A stretch of DNA of 64,000 nt from Exiguobacterium sp018617385 (GCF_018617385.1 NZ_JACSKA010000001.1:62001-126000); one strand, 5' to 3'; numbered from the stretch's first letter, positions 9,130 to 16,902 are shown. Numbers and translations: made by a program. The notes: generated by a model not told the origin, from the letters alone.

Positions 9130-9161
9130 AAAAAAACCGAACGCAAAGAAGCGCTCGGTTT
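9130..9161 (-). terminator. Attenuator-type terminator in the ABC-F leader
   Basis: Minus strand stem of 11 positions with one mismatch (9151-9161 with 9134-9144), loop TTCTTT, followed by seven T residues. It lies about 35 bases before the ABC-F start codon and downstream of the promoter, so it would cut transcription before the gene unless prevented. Confidence 0.8.
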
Positions 9162-9201
9162 AGAAAGAGAGAGGCGCTTTGTCGTATATTCAGCAATGTC
9201 T

Positions 9202-9224
9202 AAAAAAGGACAGACGGGTCCCTT
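9202..9224 (-). terminator. First leader hairpin behind the leader peptide
   Basis: A short stem (AAG/GAC with GTCCTT, one bulge) followed by six T on the minus strand, starting three bases after the stop codon of the leader ORF. A ribosome at that stop codon would cover it. Weaker than the hairpin at 9130. Confidence 0.5.
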
Positions 9225-9226
9225 GA

Positions 9227-9304
9227 TTAAGCGACATCGTGAAAAATCGCACGCAAAATGTACAAATGTTCAGTTGTCCAATGCGTACGTCCGACAAATT
9301 TCAC
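9227..9304 (-). CDS. Leader peptide of the ABC-F gene (25 aa)
   Basis: Starts with GTG at 9304, with an excellent ribosome site AAAGGAGGGAG eight bases earlier, and ends with TAA. The peptide reads MKFVGRTHWTTEHLYILRAI, then FHDVA. It lies between a near-consensus promoter and two terminator-like hairpins, 127 bases before the ABC-F start. By analogy with vmlR, msrD and similar genes, a stalled or slowed ribosome on it would decide whether the downstream terminator forms. The ORF and signals are read directly; the regulatory role is inference. Confidence 0.7.
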   Translation of the reverse strand: MKFVGRTHWTTEHLYILRAIFHDVA

Positions 9305-9336
9305 CTTTCTCCCTCCTTTCATTCATCTATGTCTTG

Positions 9337-9365
9337 ATTGTAAGCGTTTTTCTTACGCCTGACAA
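9337..9365 (-). promoter_or_regulatory. Promoter of the ABC-F leader, with a cre-like sequence
   Basis: Minus strand TTGTCA (9360-9365), exactly 17 bases, TACAAT (9337-9342). Transcription would start near 9330, giving a leader of about 230 bases. The plus-strand sequence TGTAAGCGTTTTTC at 9339-9352 matches 12 of 14 positions of the cre consensus and overlaps the -10 box. Confidence 0.75.
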
Positions 9366-9426
9366 TGAAAATAAAGGAAATGGAAGCAAGGATGTCGTAT
9401 ATAGTCGCCATCGAGGAGGCGAAGAA

Positions 9427-10326
9427 ATGAGGAAAGAATGGCTAGGAGCACTCAGTTTGACCCTTGCGGCGAGTATATGGGGTGGGATGTATGTGGTCAG
9501 TAAATATGCGCTCGCATATATTGAACCGTTCACGTTCGTCTGGTTACGATACGCTGTTGCATTTATGGTCCTTTTCGTCGTTTGGTTTCAGTTTGGACGG
9601 GAATCGATTCGACGGGCGGATTGGAAGTGGATTGGACTCGTCGGCGTCATTGGATACGTCGCTTCGATTTCGTTTCAATTTATTGGAACGAAGCTCTCGG
9701 ATGCACATACCGGCTCCCTTGTGACCGCAGCGACACCAGCTTTCATGGTCTTATTTGCCCGAATCTTATTGAAAGAACGACTGACTCCTGTCAAGATTGG
9801 AGCGCTTGGGTTGGCAACGGTCGGTGTTCTCATCGTCGTCGGTTGGGAAGGGGAAGGGACGTATCGATTAGGCAGTTTCATACTTGTTTTTGCTGCCGTG
9901 ACGTGGGCACTCATGTCGATTTATGTGAAAATCGGGACACAGTCCTTATCGACGTTGACACTGACGACGTTTGCGATTGGAGTTGCCTGGTTGTTGATGA
10001 CGCCTTTGATGAGTGTGGAGGTCATGCAATCAGGGTGGCCAAAGTTAAATGGCGTCCTTTGGCTTAGTGTTCTCTATATCGGTGTCGTATCGACGGCAGG
10101 AGCGTTTTTCTTCTGGAACAAAGGACTCGAGTTGATGGATGCGAGTGTCGGATCACTCTTTTTCTTCTTCCAGCCTTTGGTCGGAGGGACGCTCGGATGG
10201 CTCGTCTTGAATGAAACGCTCCATCTGAATTTCTTTATCGGTGCCGGTTGTATCATGACGGCTGTGACGTGGTCGACGCTCGCGGAACGAAGACAACAAC
10301 TGCCGATTTCAAACCGTCATCTGTAA
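9427..10326 (+). CDS. EamA/DMT-family exporter
   Basis: Inner membrane carrier of the drug/metabolite superfamily: two EamA repeats, about ten helices, 299 residues. The first repeat begins LGALSLTLAASIWGGMYVVS; the second repeat has the conserved ending near WGVL-like GTLGWLVLNETLHLNFFIG. I start at 9427, where GAGGAGGCG precedes ATG; the open frame runs 124 codons further up through the divergent leader, which is not credible coding sequence. Substrate unknown; relatives export amino acids or other metabolites. Confidence 0.9.
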   Translation: MRKEWLGALSLTLAASIWGGMYVVSKYALAYIEPFTFVWLRYAVAFMVLFVVWFQFGRESIRRADWKWIGLVGVIGYVASISFQFIGTKLSDAHTGSLVTAATPAFMVLFARILLKERLTPVKIGALGLATVGVLIVVGWEGEGTYRLGSFILVFAAVTWALMSIYVKIGTQSLSTLTLTTFAIGVAWLLMTPLMSVEVMQSGWPKLNGVLWLSVLYIGVVSTAGAFFFWNKGLELMDASVGSLFFFFQPLVGGTLGWLVLNETLHLNFFIGAGCIMTAVTWSTLAERRQQLPISNRHL

Positions 10327-10330
10327 CGAC

Positions 10331-10368
10331 AAAGCGGTTGCCCTCGTGTTTAGAGGGCGACCGCTTTT
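10331..10368. terminator. Bidirectional terminator
   Basis: A 15-bp stem (10331-10345 with 10353-10367) with one G-T pair. T-runs are short on both sides. It separates the EamA gene from the minus-strand small protein gene. Confidence 0.85.
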
Positions 10369-10370
10369 GA

Positions 10371-10562
10371 TTAAAATCCATGATGATCAAGTTTGTCTTG
10401 TTCGCGTTTCATTTCGAGTTGAAGACGTTGAATCGCGAGTTTTTCTTCTTCAATTTTTAGGCGACGCTCTTCGACACGCGCTTCTCTCGTTTTAATGATT
10501 GTATTGGCGCCGACCGATGAAACGACAATCACCATGACCATGATGTAGAAAAAGAAATCCAT
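10371..10562 (-). CDS. Small membrane-anchored coiled-coil protein
   Basis: A 63-residue protein with one N-terminal membrane helix (FFFYIMVMVIVVSSVGANTI, about residues 3-22) and a charged helix rich in E, K, R and L in heptad-like spacing (residues 25-60). I do not recognise a family. It follows the Gfo/Idh gene by 13 bases on the same strand, so it is likely co-transcribed. AAAGGAGGGATACAC precedes the ATG. Confidence 0.65.
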   Translation of the reverse strand: MDFFFYIMVMVIVVSSVGANTIIKTREARVEERRLKIEEEKLAIQRLQLEMKREQDKLDHHGF

Positions 10563-10575
10563 GTGTATCCCTCCT

Positions 10576-11481
10576 TTAGTTGATTAAGTTCGTGACAAGC
10601 CGTTGTGTCTCAAGGGCAACACGACCGTCCGTTAAAATCGCTGTATCCTCGATGAGTGCGGAAATGAAGTGGTCAATCGCGCCTTGGAATCCTCGTTGCA
10701 CGAGTGTCGTGTCCCATGAACCGAACGTTTCGACTTCATGTCGACCGTGCTTGAAACGATGTAGCGTGACCATCTCTTCGACGGACAATCGTTCCCCATC
10801 CCGTACAATCGAGACGTGCTCATGGTTCGCTCCGGACGTGCGATGCATCGATGTCGTGTGCATTCCGTGCTCATCTTGCCATACGTGGCGGGCGAATCGA
10901 AGCTCATGCTTTTCATTGACGTCGACGTGACCCGAGACGAGTGTGAGCTCATTACCAGCGAGGAAACGTAACGTATCAATGACATGCAAGTAATCATCGA
11001 GTAAGGTGAAGGTCGCATCCTTAGGACCGACATCGTTCTCTCGATGTTTTACCACGTCAATCATGTGGACAGAGGACTCGCTTTGAAGACGCATATACAG
11101 CGGAGCGAAACGTCGATTGAACCCGACCATCAATTTACGCCCAAGACGTTCAGCTTGAATGACGAGTTGCTCCGCTTCCTCGATTGTTTCGGCGAGAGGC
11201 TTATCTACATAAACATCGACGCCGTGCTCTAATAAATACGATACGATGTCATAATGGGTTTCCGTTGAACTATGTACGAACGCTGCATCGATGGATGAGG
11301 CGAGTTCATTCAACGTGTCGAACGAGGTCATTCGATACGTTTGGCAAATCATGTCTCGCTTATATGTGTTCGGGGAAAAGGCACCGACTAACTCGATTCG
11401 GGGATGAATCGAAAGGATGGGTAAATACGCTTTTTGAGCGATATTTCCAAGTCCGACAATACCGATTTTTGGTTTTTGCAT
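10576..11481 (-). CDS. Gfo/Idh/MocA-family oxidoreductase
   Basis: NAD(P)-dependent dehydrogenase of the glucose-fructose oxidoreductase/inositol dehydrogenase family, cytosolic. The Rossmann motif GIVGLGNIAQ opens the protein, and the family lysine motif is DVYVDKPLAE (about residues 87-96). About 301 residues. The ATG at 11481 is preferred over a GTG three codons upstream, because AAAGGAG lies eight bases before it and would overlap the GTG. The substrate is not predictable; the context (a small membrane protein only) gives no hint. Confidence 0.88.
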   Translation of the reverse strand: MQKPKIGIVGLGNIAQKAYLPILSIHPRIELVGAFSPNTYKRDMICQTYRMTSFDTLNELASSIDAAFVHSSTETHYDIVSYLLEHGVDVYVDKPLAETIEEAEQLVIQAERLGRKLMVGFNRRFAPLYMRLQSESSVHMIDVVKHRENDVGPKDATFTLLDDYLHVIDTLRFLAGNELTLVSGHVDVNEKHELRFARHVWQDEHGMHTTSMHRTSGANHEHVSIVRDGERLSVEEMVTLHRFKHGRHEVETFGSWDTTLVQRGFQGAIDHFISALIEDTAILTDGRVALETQRLVTNLIN

Positions 11482-11510
11482 CCCATTCACTCCTTTGGTT
11501 CATCATAACA

Positions 11511-11538
11511 AAAAACCGGACAGCGGATGTGTCCGGTT
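11511..11538 (-). terminator. Terminator of the sigma/anti-sigma operon
   Basis: Perfect nine-pair stem (11514-11522 with 11530-11538), followed by a T-run on the minus strand. It lies seven bases after the anti-sigma stop codon. Confidence 0.85.
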
Positions 11539-11544
11539 CAAGGA

Positions 11545-12267
11545 TTAAAGACTAGCACTTAAGACGATTTCACCTTGTGGCGTCTCATTTCCGCGATTCG
11601 GTTCTTTTGTGACGGCGACGGTATCCCAGTCGACGTCGACTTCATCCGAGTCGAGTGTGTAGATGACCGTCCCGTTCCCTTTGTCATCGGTGACGAAAGC
11701 GCCGGTCGGAATCGGGGCACCATCTTTTAAGAGCCATACTTGATACACCTCATTGGCATCGAGTGAGGCTAGGCCGTTCGTTTGGACGATCAGTTGTGTC
11801 GTCCCGTCCTGCTCTGCAAGATAAGCGGTCCCTTCAGATTCGCCGTCGAGTGGAATCGTTTCGGTTAATGCGATGCCAGGGGCATCGGGTTGATTGGTAA
11901 GCAGATACCCGTTTCCAACCAAGGAGAGCAGGAGTGCCGCTGCTAAAGCGACCATTCCCCAGACCGGTACGTTCCGTTTCTTCTTCTGTTTGAACGGTGT
12001 CGCCGGTGGAACTGATGTAGAAGTGTCGGTTGTTGTGACGGGTTCATTGTCTTCTTCTTCGAATACACGATCGAGGACACGCGCTTTCATGCCTCGGGGT
12101 GGCTCAGTCGGAGTAGACAAGAACGCGACGCCACCGACAAGAGCTTCAAGTTGTTCGAGCTCTTCTTGACAGTCTTTACACGTTGCCAGATGTTGTTCAA
12201 ATTTCATTCGTTCTTCTTCCGTTAAATGTTGGTTGAAGTAGTCAATCAATTGGTCGCATGCGTTCAT
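11545..12267 (-). CDS. Membrane anti-sigma factor, zinc-finger plus RskA domain
   Basis: Regulator that holds its partner ECF sigma factor at the membrane. The N-terminus carries the zinc anti-sigma motif C4, H26-x3-C30-x2-C33 (HLATCKDC). A single membrane helix follows a basic stretch at about residues 101-123, and the outer 110 residues are an anti-sigma-K (RskA) domain (EVYQVWLLKDGAPIPTGAF). The start overlaps the sigma gene stop by four bases (ATGA), the usual coupling of a sigma/anti-sigma pair. The released signal is unknown. Confidence 0.92.
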   Translation of the reverse strand: MNACDQLIDYFNQHLTEEERMKFEQHLATCKDCQEELEQLEALVGGVAFLSTPTEPPRGMKARVLDRVFEEEDNEPVTTTDTSTSVPPATPFKQKKKRNVPVWGMVALAAALLLSLVGNGYLLTNQPDAPGIALTETIPLDGESEGTAYLAEQDGTTQLIVQTNGLASLDANEVYQVWLLKDGAPIPTGAFVTDDKGNGTVIYTLDSDEVDVDWDTVAVTKEPNRGNETPQGEIVLSASL

Positions 12268-12824
12268 TGTTCTACCTCCTTTCCGATGAATTCATGGGAT
12301 AACTGTTTCCTCAGTTGCCTTAGCGCCAGTCGAATCCTTCCTTTTACCGTTCCGAGCGGGATGCCGCATGCATCAGCAATTTTTTGCTGGCTCAATCCTT
12401 GAAAATACATGAGTCGAACGACCTGCTGTTGTTCGGCTGGTAATGTGGCCATGGCTGTCTCGATTTGGGCGCGCTCTTCTTGCCACTCGACTTCTTTCTC
12501 GACGGACGGTGAGTCGGAAGGGATGGCCTCAGCGTAAGATTCATCTAATTGTAAATCCGGTTTACGCTTCCGAATTAAATCAATGGCCACATGACGGCTC
12601 ATTGTGAAGAGCCAAGAACGAAATTTTCCTTTTGACTCATCGTAAACGCCTCCGCCACGCCAAAGCTTGATGAATACTTCTTGCATGGCTTCTTCGGCCA
12701 AATCACGATCTTTTGTCAGTTGTAGGACAAATGCGTATAAAATGCGTTCGTATCGATCATACAATATTTCGAGCGCTTCTTTGTCCTTTTGCCTGACACG
12801 CTCATATAACTCTAAGTCAGTCAT
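12264..12824 (-). CDS. ECF (group 4) sigma-70 factor
   Basis: RNA polymerase sigma factor of 186 residues with region 2 (EALEILYDRYERILYAFVL near residues 16-34, then EAMQEVFIKLWR) and region 4 (LPAEQQQVVRLMYFQGLSQQ, then the helix-turn-helix IADACGIPLGTVKGRIRLAL). It is paired with the RskA-type anti-sigma downstream, like SigK/RskA. GCGCAAAGGAGTATGTT precedes the ATG. It is likely to control its own operon, but I cannot define its promoter motif from one site. Confidence 0.93.
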   Translation of the reverse strand: MTDLELYERVRQKDKEALEILYDRYERILYAFVLQLTKDRDLAEEAMQEVFIKLWRGGGVYDESKGKFRSWLFTMSRHVAIDLIRKRKPDLQLDESYAEAIPSDSPSVEKEVEWQEERAQIETAMATLPAEQQQVVRLMYFQGLSQQKIADACGIPLGTVKGRIRLALRQLRKQLSHEFIGKEVEQ

Positions 12825-12893
12825 AACATACTCCTTTGCGCAGAAGGGATGTCCCTTGTATTGATCTAACGTATAAAATCGAAAAATGGATGC

Positions 12894-13160
12894 CTATTTT
12901 GTGTGACTATTTATTGAACATGTCACTGCTTGATCCGGAAGCTTCGAATAGATGAATAATCTTAATTTCTCTGAAAGCTGGTACGTGATGAAGCTTAGTC
13001 CAATCGCCGTCATCAGCATCAAGCCAATCGCAGTTAAGGGAGAGCTCATCGTCGTCCATAAGAAGTATGTGCGAATGCCAAAAAGAAAAGCAAATACAAT
13101 AAAAAATCCGGTAATCAAGCTACTCATTTGGCAATAAGCTCGAGAAATTCGTGAAATCAT
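12894..13160 (-). CDS. Small two-helix membrane protein
   Basis: An 88-residue protein with two hydrophobic segments (about residues 13-35 and 43-63) and a short polar tail. I start at 13160 because ACAAAGGAGGCATCTT sits just before that ATG; an in-frame start seven codons upstream would overlap the ribosome site. No family recognised. It lies 70 bases upstream of the sigma gene on the same strand and could be co-transcribed with it. Confidence 0.65.
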   Translation of the reverse strand: MISRISRAYCQMSSLITGFFIVFAFLFGIRTYFLWTTMSSPLTAIGLMLMTAIGLSFITYQLSEKLRLFIYSKLPDQAVTCSINSHTK

Positions 13161-13222
13161 AAGATGCCTCCTTTGTTTCATTGTACTATAGGAGGAAGAG
13201 AAAACGATAAGGAGACGATATC

Positions 13223-14023
13223 ATGAAGCGATTTACGAATGAGGGACACATCCTCATATGTTTTGATTTTGATGAGACCTACTTTCCTCATGCATGTACA
13301 CCGGAACAATTGGCATCCGTTCGTCGGCTCGAAGATTTTTTGGAACAATATTCCCATCGATTGTCAACGATGTGGGTGACAGGTAGTTCACTCAAATCGC
13401 TACGTGAAAAAGTTGAACAGGCAAACCTTCGCTTTTGGCCTCACCGTATCGCTTCAAGTTTAGGTACGGAATTGTATCATATTGACGTAGACGGAACGTT
13501 TTCTTTAGAAGAATCCTATCAAGCGTTATTCCCGAGTGATTTTATATCTCGTGTGGAACGTGTTGCGTCACAGATTGAACAGATGCGGATTGAACTAGAA
13601 GCGCAACCGGGTTTTGGGACGAGTCCTTGGATCCGTAGCTATTACATCCGTGACCAAATCGGGTCTTGGAGCGAAACGCTTCGCATGCTAGCTGATCAAG
13701 AAGGTATTGCTGTCAACATCAGCCAATGCAATCCGCAAGCGGGTGATCCGATGGATGCATGGGATATTGATTTTTATCCAATCTATGCCGGAAAAGAATC
13801 CAGTGTTCGATATGTATGCACCACTGTTTCCTTCTTACGCAAAGAAACATATGCGTTCGGCGACAGTGGGAATGACCTTGGGATGTTAGCGCATGTAGGA
13901 AAAGGCTATTTAGTGAGCAATGCGACCGAACAGGCAAAACAGATGTATCCGGAGATGACAACAAAACCTTATGCAGAAGGGATTTTAGAAGTATTGGAAT
14001 CTGATTTGTCCTCTTTCATATAG
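13223..14023 (+). CDS. HAD-IIB phosphatase, sucrose-/mannosylglycerate-phosphatase-like
   Basis: A 266-residue cytosolic phosphatase. Motif I is CFDFDETYF (DxDET rather than DxDGT), motif II is VTGSS, and the C-terminal motif is FGDSGNDLGMLAHVG. This arrangement resembles sucrose-phosphate phosphatase and related sugar phosphatases. GATAAGGAGACGATATC precedes ATG. The 3' end overlaps the convergent sigma-region-2 gene by 55 bases, so the two mRNAs are antisense there. Substrate unknown. Confidence 0.85.
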   Translation: MKRFTNEGHILICFDFDETYFPHACTPEQLASVRRLEDFLEQYSHRLSTMWVTGSSLKSLREKVEQANLRFWPHRIASSLGTELYHIDVDGTFSLEESYQALFPSDFISRVERVASQIEQMRIELEAQPGFGTSPWIRSYYIRDQIGSWSETLRMLADQEGIAVNISQCNPQAGDPMDAWDIDFYPIYAGKESSVRYVCTTVSFLRKETYAFGDSGNDLGMLAHVGKGYLVSNATEQAKQMYPEMTTKPYAEGILEVLESDLSSFI

Positions 14024-14274
14024 TGCATGATTTCCTCTAATGAACGGATGAGGGTCGCACGAATCGTTTCGGAATGTGGATTGAAGTGAAGACGTTGTTG
14101 CCAAATCCGACAAAATAAATCGGTCAAGGCCGCCTCTGCAGTTGCAGGATGGTCATTCAGATGAAGCGCATATCGATAAAGTAAACTTTCATAGCGTGAG
14201 TATAAATGTTCTAAGGCTTGGCGATTTTTAAGACGAATTTGATCGACCAGGCGTTCATCGAGTGTAGGAAGCAT
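13969..14274 (-). CDS. Truncated sigma-factor-like protein (region 2 only)
   Basis: A 101-residue protein whose N-terminal 75 residues align by eye with the ECF sigma factor encoded at 12264-12824: ALEHLYSRYESLLYRYALHL matches ALEILYDRYERILYAFVLQL, and LTDLFCRIWQQ matches MQEVFIKLWRG. Region 4 is absent, and the part that should bind the -10 DNA (SWLFTMSRHVAID in the full protein) has become TLIRSLEEIMHYM. AAAGGAG sits six bases before the ATG at 14274, so it is probably expressed. It may bind core polymerase without promoter recognition, or be a decaying paralogue. Confidence 0.7.
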   Translation of the reverse strand: MLPTLDERLVDQIRLKNRQALEHLYSRYESLLYRYALHLNDHPATAEAALTDLFCRIWQQRLHFNPHSETIRATLIRSLEEIMHYMKEDKSDSNTSKIPSA

Positions 14275-14429
14275 ATGCAACTCCTTTCGTATGGAATGAA
14301 GGTTTCAACGATAAAAGAATCAGGAACTTTACTCAGATAAAGCATCCTCTCTGTTCTTTCACTCATTTGCTCCCATTTAAACCAAGGAATATGAAGAATT
14401 GCGGTCGAATATGCATGCCCCTCAACGAT

Positions 14430-14645
14430 TCAAAACGTGTGATAACAATTCGGGCAAGTCTGTGCATCTCCCGGCGCGCGTTTGAATGATGTTTTACACT
14501 TCGGACAAGTGACCGTCTCACTCTGTTGATTGAACAGACTGCCACGATTGAATAAAATGTTGCGAAGGTTTGGTAACGCCAGTGCAGCGAAAATCATTGC
14601 CCCGAATAAAAAGGCAGCCAAGATCAGTAATAATACATAAGTCAT
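14430..14645 (-). CDS. Small membrane protein with zinc ribbon
   Basis: A 71-residue protein: one or two hydrophobic segments at residues 3-27 and a C-terminal zinc ribbon with two knuckles, CPKC at about residues 47-50 and CPNC at 64-67. The architecture suggests a membrane-tethered zinc finger facing the cytosol. GAGAGAGGAAAAAACCG precedes the ATG. No specific family recognised. Confidence 0.7.
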   Translation of the reverse strand: MTYVLLLILAAFLFGAMIFAALALPNLRNILFNRGSLFNQQSETVTCPKCKTSFKRAPGDAQTCPNCYHTF

Positions 14646-14766
14646 CGGTTTTTTCCTCTCTCATTTGATTTCCTTCATCATAATCGAAATTTGAATCAGC
14701 GAACAGCTTATCAATAGAAATAGGAACAAATGTTCTGTATAATGAAAATAAAGGAGGGAAAACAGG

Positions 14767-15000
14767 ATGAGAGAAGAATTGTTACGATGGATGCGTTCGG
14801 GACAAGTCACAGAAATGGTGTATGTCGATCGACATGGGACATTTTCAGAGCGGCGGGTCAAACTGATTAAAGTGCAAGGAGAGTACGTGGTGGCATGGGA
14901 TTTGAATAAACAAGCGAGACGAACGTTTCGAATCGAGCAAGTTCTTGCCTGTCTTCCCATCAACGAACGATTTAGAAAGCGAAAGGCGGAGATTGGATGA
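14767..15000 (+). CDS. WYL-like small protein
   Basis: A 77-residue protein made of a short helix and a small beta barrel-like pattern (EMVYVDRHGTFSERRVKLIK, then VQGEYVVAWDLNKQARRTFR) that resembles a stand-alone WYL/YolD-type domain, which binds nucleotides or nucleic acid ends in other proteins. AAAGGAGGGAAAACAGG precedes ATG. It overlaps the next gene by four bases (ATGA). Function unknown; WYL assignment is by pattern only. Confidence 0.7.
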   Translation: MREELLRWMRSGQVTEMVYVDRHGTFSERRVKLIKVQGEYVVAWDLNKQARRTFRIEQVLACLPINERFRKRKAEIG

Positions 15001-15197
15001 TTGCCTTACCAACGTTAGCAGCGCCAGCTAAAAGGGCACTAGTCGCTAAAGGAATCGAGTCTCTGCATGAATTGTGTCCCTATACACGCCGTGAGGTTGC
15101 GAGTTGGCATGGAATCGGACCGAATGCCCTTTTTGTCCTTGAGGCGGAGCTACTAAAATACAATTTAGCATTCAAAATGGAGGAACCTAGTACGTGA
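14997..15197 (+). CDS. Helix-hairpin-helix small protein
   Basis: A 66-residue protein with the pattern of an RNA-polymerase-alpha-CTD-like or helix-hairpin-helix nucleic acid binder: ALVAKGIESLHELCPYTRRE followed by VASWHGIGPNAL and a closing helix. It is translationally coupled to the WYL-like gene by an ATGA overlap. The pair suggests a small nucleic-acid-related module of unknown purpose. The last codons lie in the terminator. Confidence 0.75.
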   Translation: MIALPTLAAPAKRALVAKGIESLHELCPYTRREVASWHGIGPNALFVLEAELLKYNLAFKMEEPST

Positions 15198-15219
15198 GTG
15201 CAACGTCTAGGTTTTTTTT
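15184..15219 (+). terminator. Terminator behind the WYL/HhH pair
   Basis: AACCTAG(T)ACG pairs with CGTCTAGGTT (one bulged base), followed by eight T. It includes the stop codon of the HhH gene. Confidence 0.85.
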
Positions 15220-15348
15220 GTGAAGTGATTGCTTTTCTTTGAAAACGGGAAGTAATATATTTGTCATCTCAATTGCCGTTAAAATCTAGTAACATGACGA
15301 TAAGGTTTTATGAACCTAGCGACACCCATGAGAAAGGACGTACACAGC

Positions 15349-16806
15349 ATGAGAACGAAACGTTTATCCGCCATTTTACAAAATGAGATGGATGACATTT
15401 TTGATCCATGGGTGACCGGAGTCGAAACCGATTCCAGGAAGGTCAGTTCAGGGAATGTCTTTATTTGCATTCGCGGTTATACGGTTGACGGTCATAAGTT
15501 CGCGGAGGACGCCGTCGCCAACGGTGCGAGTGCGGTCATCTCAGAATATCCACTCGATCTCGATGTTCCGAATGTGGTTGTTGCCGATACGAAACAGACG
15601 GCAGGAGAGGTTGCGAGTGTATTTTATGATCACCCCTCTCATCGGATGCGTATATACGGTGTGACAGGAACGAATGGAAAAACTACGACGGCGACATTGA
15701 CTTATGACTTGTTGCGTCTTTCAGGACGTCGTGCAGGAATCGTGAGTACGATTGGCGCGCGTTTCCATAATCAAACGATTGAGACAGCCAATACGACACC
15801 AGAAGCCGTCGTCTTACATCGCATCTTAGCAGAGATGGTCGATGCAGGCGTCACGGATTGCGTACTTGAAGTATCATCGCATGCCTTGATGGAAGGTCGC
15901 GTAGCGGGAATCCACTTTCATGCGGCCGCGTTTACGAATTTGACGCATGACCATTTGGACTACCATCGTTCGATGGATGAGTATGCCCGGGCCAAGGCGC
16001 GATTGTTTGAACAGGTGGAAGTGACGAACGGTGAGGCGATCGTGTTAAATGCGGAAGATTCGGCTAGTCATGTCATGGCTGAGTTTGCGCCGACACGTCG
16101 AGCGATTATGTATAGCACGACAGTAGATGTAGAGGCGGATGTACAAGTCATCTGGCGTGACGAGACGGTACTCGTCAGGATGAAGGAGTTCAAGCTCGAA
16201 GTGCCCGTTCGATTCATGGGGGCGTTCAATGCGGCGAACTTAGCAGCGGCAATCGGGCTCGTGTCGACTTCGGATATGGCGCTACGGACCATCGTTTCAA
16301 ATGTTCCGGGACTCACTTTGCCAAAAGGGCGGTTGGAACGTTTGGCTACAGAGGATGCTGAGATTTATATTGACTATGCCCACACACCAGACGGGCTAGA
16401 GAAATGTCTATCCACATTGCAACAAGACGACCGTGCACTTGTCGTCGTGTTAAGTGCGGCAGGAGACCGTGATCCTACGAAACGTCAAGATATGGGACGT
16501 ATCGCAAGTCGCTATTCGAACGAGGTGATTGTCACCGTACATGATGTCCGCATGGAAGACCCGAAACAAATCATTCGTGATTTAGTAAAAGGTATCCAAC
16601 CGGATGTGAAGTATGTGACGTTTGAATCAAGGGAAGAGGCCCTTCGACATGCGGCCACGCAAGCTTTAGAAGGAAAGCGTGTCGTGGTCGTCGGAAAAGG
16701 ACATGACCACATCGAACGGATCGGTCGCCAGTCGATTCCATTCAATGAATCGAACATTTTATTAGAAGAATTGAAAAAGCGAAAAGGGCAGGAACCTGCC
16801 GTTTAA
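15349..16806 (+). CDS. MurE-like UDP-N-acetylmuramyl-tripeptide synthetase
   Basis: Mur ligase that adds the third amino acid to the peptidoglycan stem peptide. Seen: GTNGKTTTATL P-loop (about residues 107-117), EVSSHAL, DHLDYHRS, YARAKARLF with the lysine that is usually carbamylated, and DYAHTPDGLEKCL. The amino-acid-selecting motif, DNPR in diaminopimelate enzymes, is here HDVRMEDP at about residues 398-405, so the substrate may be L-lysine or something unusual. The gene stands alone, outside any division/cell-wall cluster. AAAGGACG lies 11 bases before the ATG at 15349; a start seven codons earlier is possible. 485 residues, normal length. Confidence 0.88.
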   Translation: MRTKRLSAILQNEMDDIFDPWVTGVETDSRKVSSGNVFICIRGYTVDGHKFAEDAVANGASAVISEYPLDLDVPNVVVADTKQTAGEVASVFYDHPSHRMRIYGVTGTNGKTTTATLTYDLLRLSGRRAGIVSTIGARFHNQTIETANTTPEAVVLHRILAEMVDAGVTDCVLEVSSHALMEGRVAGIHFHAAAFTNLTHDHLDYHRSMDEYARAKARLFEQVEVTNGEAIVLNAEDSASHVMAEFAPTRRAIMYSTTVDVEADVQVIWRDETVLVRMKEFKLEVPVRFMGAFNAANLAAAIGLVSTSDMALRTIVSNVPGLTLPKGRLERLATEDAEIYIDYAHTPDGLEKCLSTLQQDDRALVVVLSAAGDRDPTKRQDMGRIASRYSNEVIVTVHDVRMEDPKQIIRDLVKGIQPDVKYVTFESREEALRHAATQALEGKRVVVVGKGHDHIERIGRQSIPFNESNILLEELKKRKGQEPAV

Positions 16807-16807
16807 C

Positions 16808-16835
16808 AAAACGATGACGTTTGTCATCGTTTTTT
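16808..16835 (+). terminator. Terminator behind the MurE-like gene
   Basis: AAAACGATGAC pairs perfectly with GTCATCGTTTT around a GTTT loop and runs into further T residues. Confidence 0.9.
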
Positions 16836-16902
16836 AATGTGTGAAGAACAGGAAGGAAGGTAATAACTAATAATGTAGTAGAATTGAAGGAGGAGAATAG
16901 AC

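Noticed and set aside
9055..9426. N-terminal extension of 124 codons for the EamA exporter
   Set aside because: It runs antisense through the ABC-F start, leader hairpins and promoter; a proper ribosome site lies before ATG 9427.
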